From Pseudidiomarina woesei (GTDB taxonomy: Bacteria; Pseudomonadota; Gammaproteobacteria; Enterobacterales; Alteromonadaceae): a DNA stretch of 64,000 nucleotides. The notes beneath the pieces were generated by a model. The model was given only the letters and a program-made list of their open reading frames with translations. It was not told the origin of the DNA and searched no databases. The first letter of the stretch is position 1. The number at the start of each line of letters is the position of its first letter. The stretch covers positions 778,593 to 842,592 of the forward strand of contig NZ_LIPW01000001.1 in the NCBI RefSeq assembly GCF_001418345.1. The letters are read 5' to 3'. Shown piece after piece: positions 63,095-64,000 of this stretch. Made by a program: the position numbers and the translations under genes.

Positions 63095-63570
63095 ATGATG
63101 ATGCCCAAGCCCGAAACCAAAATAATACCTAACCCGGCTGTTGAAAAGCGCGATCGCCACGTTTTTAGCACGGAGTACAGGCTGTCTATCATACAGCAAG
63201 CTGATGCCTGTAAACATGGTGAGCTAGGTGTCTTGTTGCGTCGTGAGAAGCTCTATTCTAACCAATTAGCGCAATGGCGTCGGGAATTTGCTGAATACGG
63301 CGTGGCTGGTTTGAGTAAATCGCAGTCTGGACCTAAGTCGAGTCATACTACTGATCAAAAACGTATTGAGCAACTCGAAAAAGAAAATCTTCGTCTGCGC
63401 AAGCAGTTAGAAGTTAAAGAAAGCTGTATCTCGCTCCAAAAAAAGCTTTGGCTCTGATAGAAGCGCTCGAACACGAGAGCTCGTCACAATGATATCAGCG
63501 AGTGAATTACCGACAGGTTTAAGCGAGCGTAAAGTCTGCGATGTGCTTAATCTATGCCGCAACACCTCGG
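63095..63570 (+). mobile_element. truncated IS3-family element (OrfA and start of OrfB)
   Basis: OrfA (63095-63457) has the helix-turn-helix domain FSTEYRLSIIQQADA, LLRREKLYSNQLAQWRR and a leucine-zipper tail (IEQLEKENLRLRKQLEV). Its end contains A_AAA_AAG (63437-63445 region), a canonical -1 slippery site. After a -1 shift the frame reads KALALIEALEHESSSQ. A short OrfB start follows at 63489 (MISASELPTGLSERKVCDVL), but the frame leaves IS3 sequence near 63570. The element is broken. Confidence 0.75.
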
Positions 63571-63687
63571 TGTTTTTCAAGTTAGTTGACACTTTTTTGT
63601 CATTTAAGCGGCCTGTTTTTCATCCTGCTTAACTGACGGCTTTTCCGGGTTCAATGTTGTCGGGCCGACGGGTTCGCAGTTGCGAAT

Positions 63688-64000
63688 GTAATCCCCCCGA
63701 AAAATCGGAGCAGTTATAAGTAGAAAATTCCGTTAAACTAAAACGAAGGAGTTTTCTATGCGCAAATCACGATACACAGACAGTCAGATCTTAGCGATTC
63801 TGAAACAAAACGAGAACGGTATACCGGTTCCAGAGCTTTGCCGTGAACACGGTATGAGCTCAGCTCAATTTTATAAATGGCGCGCCAAGTTTGGCGGCAT
63901 GGACGCATCGATGATGAAGCGTCTCAAAGAGCTTGAGGACGAGAATAAACGCCTCAAAAAAATGTATGCCGAAGAGCGACTCAAAGCTGAGATCCGCAAG
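63688..64000 (+). mobile_element. left end of an IS3-family insertion sequence, cut by the window edge
   Basis: The probable left terminal sequence TGTAATCCCCCCGAAAAAT starts at 63688, with the OrfA gene 70 bases further in. It resembles ends of the IS51/IS407 subgroup. The element continues beyond the window. The interval 63571-63687 holds no gene. Confidence 0.7.
63758..64000 (+). CDS. IS3-family transposase OrfA, 3' end beyond window
   Basis: 81 residues are visible from the ATG at 63758, preceded by AAGGAG. MRKSRYTDSQILAILKQ, PELCREHGMSSAQFYKWRAK and MKRLKELEDENKRLKKMYAE form the helix-turn-helix plus leucine zipper of OrfA. It binds the IS ends and is expected to be fused to OrfB by -1 frameshift. 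The end of the gene is outside the window. Confidence 0.9.
   Translation, partial: MRKSRYTDSQILAILKQNENGIPVPELCREHGMSSAQFYKWRAKFGGMDASMMKRLKELEDENKRLKKMYAEERLKAEIRK

Overview
The window looks like a chromosomal segment of a marine gammaproteobacterium of the Alteromonadales, probably close to Idiomarina. That is an inference from gene content: an oar-like TonB receptor, large S8 proteases with a C-terminal sorting tail, a CrbSR/Acs acetate module, and heavy use of lipoproteins. No taxonomic search was possible.

Layout. 1-6 kb: the end of an S9 peptidase, tRNA-Arg(CCT), a methyltransferase and a TonB-dependent receptor. 6-14.5 kb: a DnaQ-like exonuclease with a cNMP/CBS/DUF294 protein, a two-subunit sodium:solute symporter, and CrbS (transporter-histidine kinase hybrid). 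14.6-28 kb: a lipoprotein, two tandem paralogous S8 proteases, CrbR, acetyl-CoA synthetase and a DcaP-like porin; CrbS, CrbR, Acs and the symporter plausibly form an acetate-scavenging circuit. 28-31 kb: a pgsB-pgsC-pgsW poly-gamma-glutamate operon without a recognisable pgsA. 31.5-43.4 kb: an eight-gene, tightly coupled operon of exported proteins (LPP20-like, CsgG/FlgT-like, FlgT-like, a MltC-like transglycosylase and unknowns), a divergent three-gene operon (exported protein, membrane protein, degenerate trypsin-like/discoidin protein) and one more exported protein. This is the best candidate here for an undescribed envelope system.

43.5-54 kb: a GGDEF-EAL protein, a beta-CASP metallo-hydrolase, a ClpP-like membrane protein, a toxin-antitoxin-chaperone (HigB-HigA-SecB-like) module, a galE-like remnant and an orphan 452-residue protein. 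54-64 kb: alaA, then an exopolysaccharide locus (broken nucleotide-sugar dehydratase, galE, priming sugar transferase, two glycosyltransferases, EpsG-like polymerase) interrupted by insertion-sequence debris and a roughly 1 kb array of TGTC/GACA palindromes.

The most striking feature of the window as a whole is its load of short palindromic repeats of at least five families. Members sit inside reading frames (the DUF294 and beta-CASP genes) and repeatedly supply the stop codon of the adjacent gene. At least five genes end in the TAG of a GTAG-type REP element, and at least four more end in other palindrome families.
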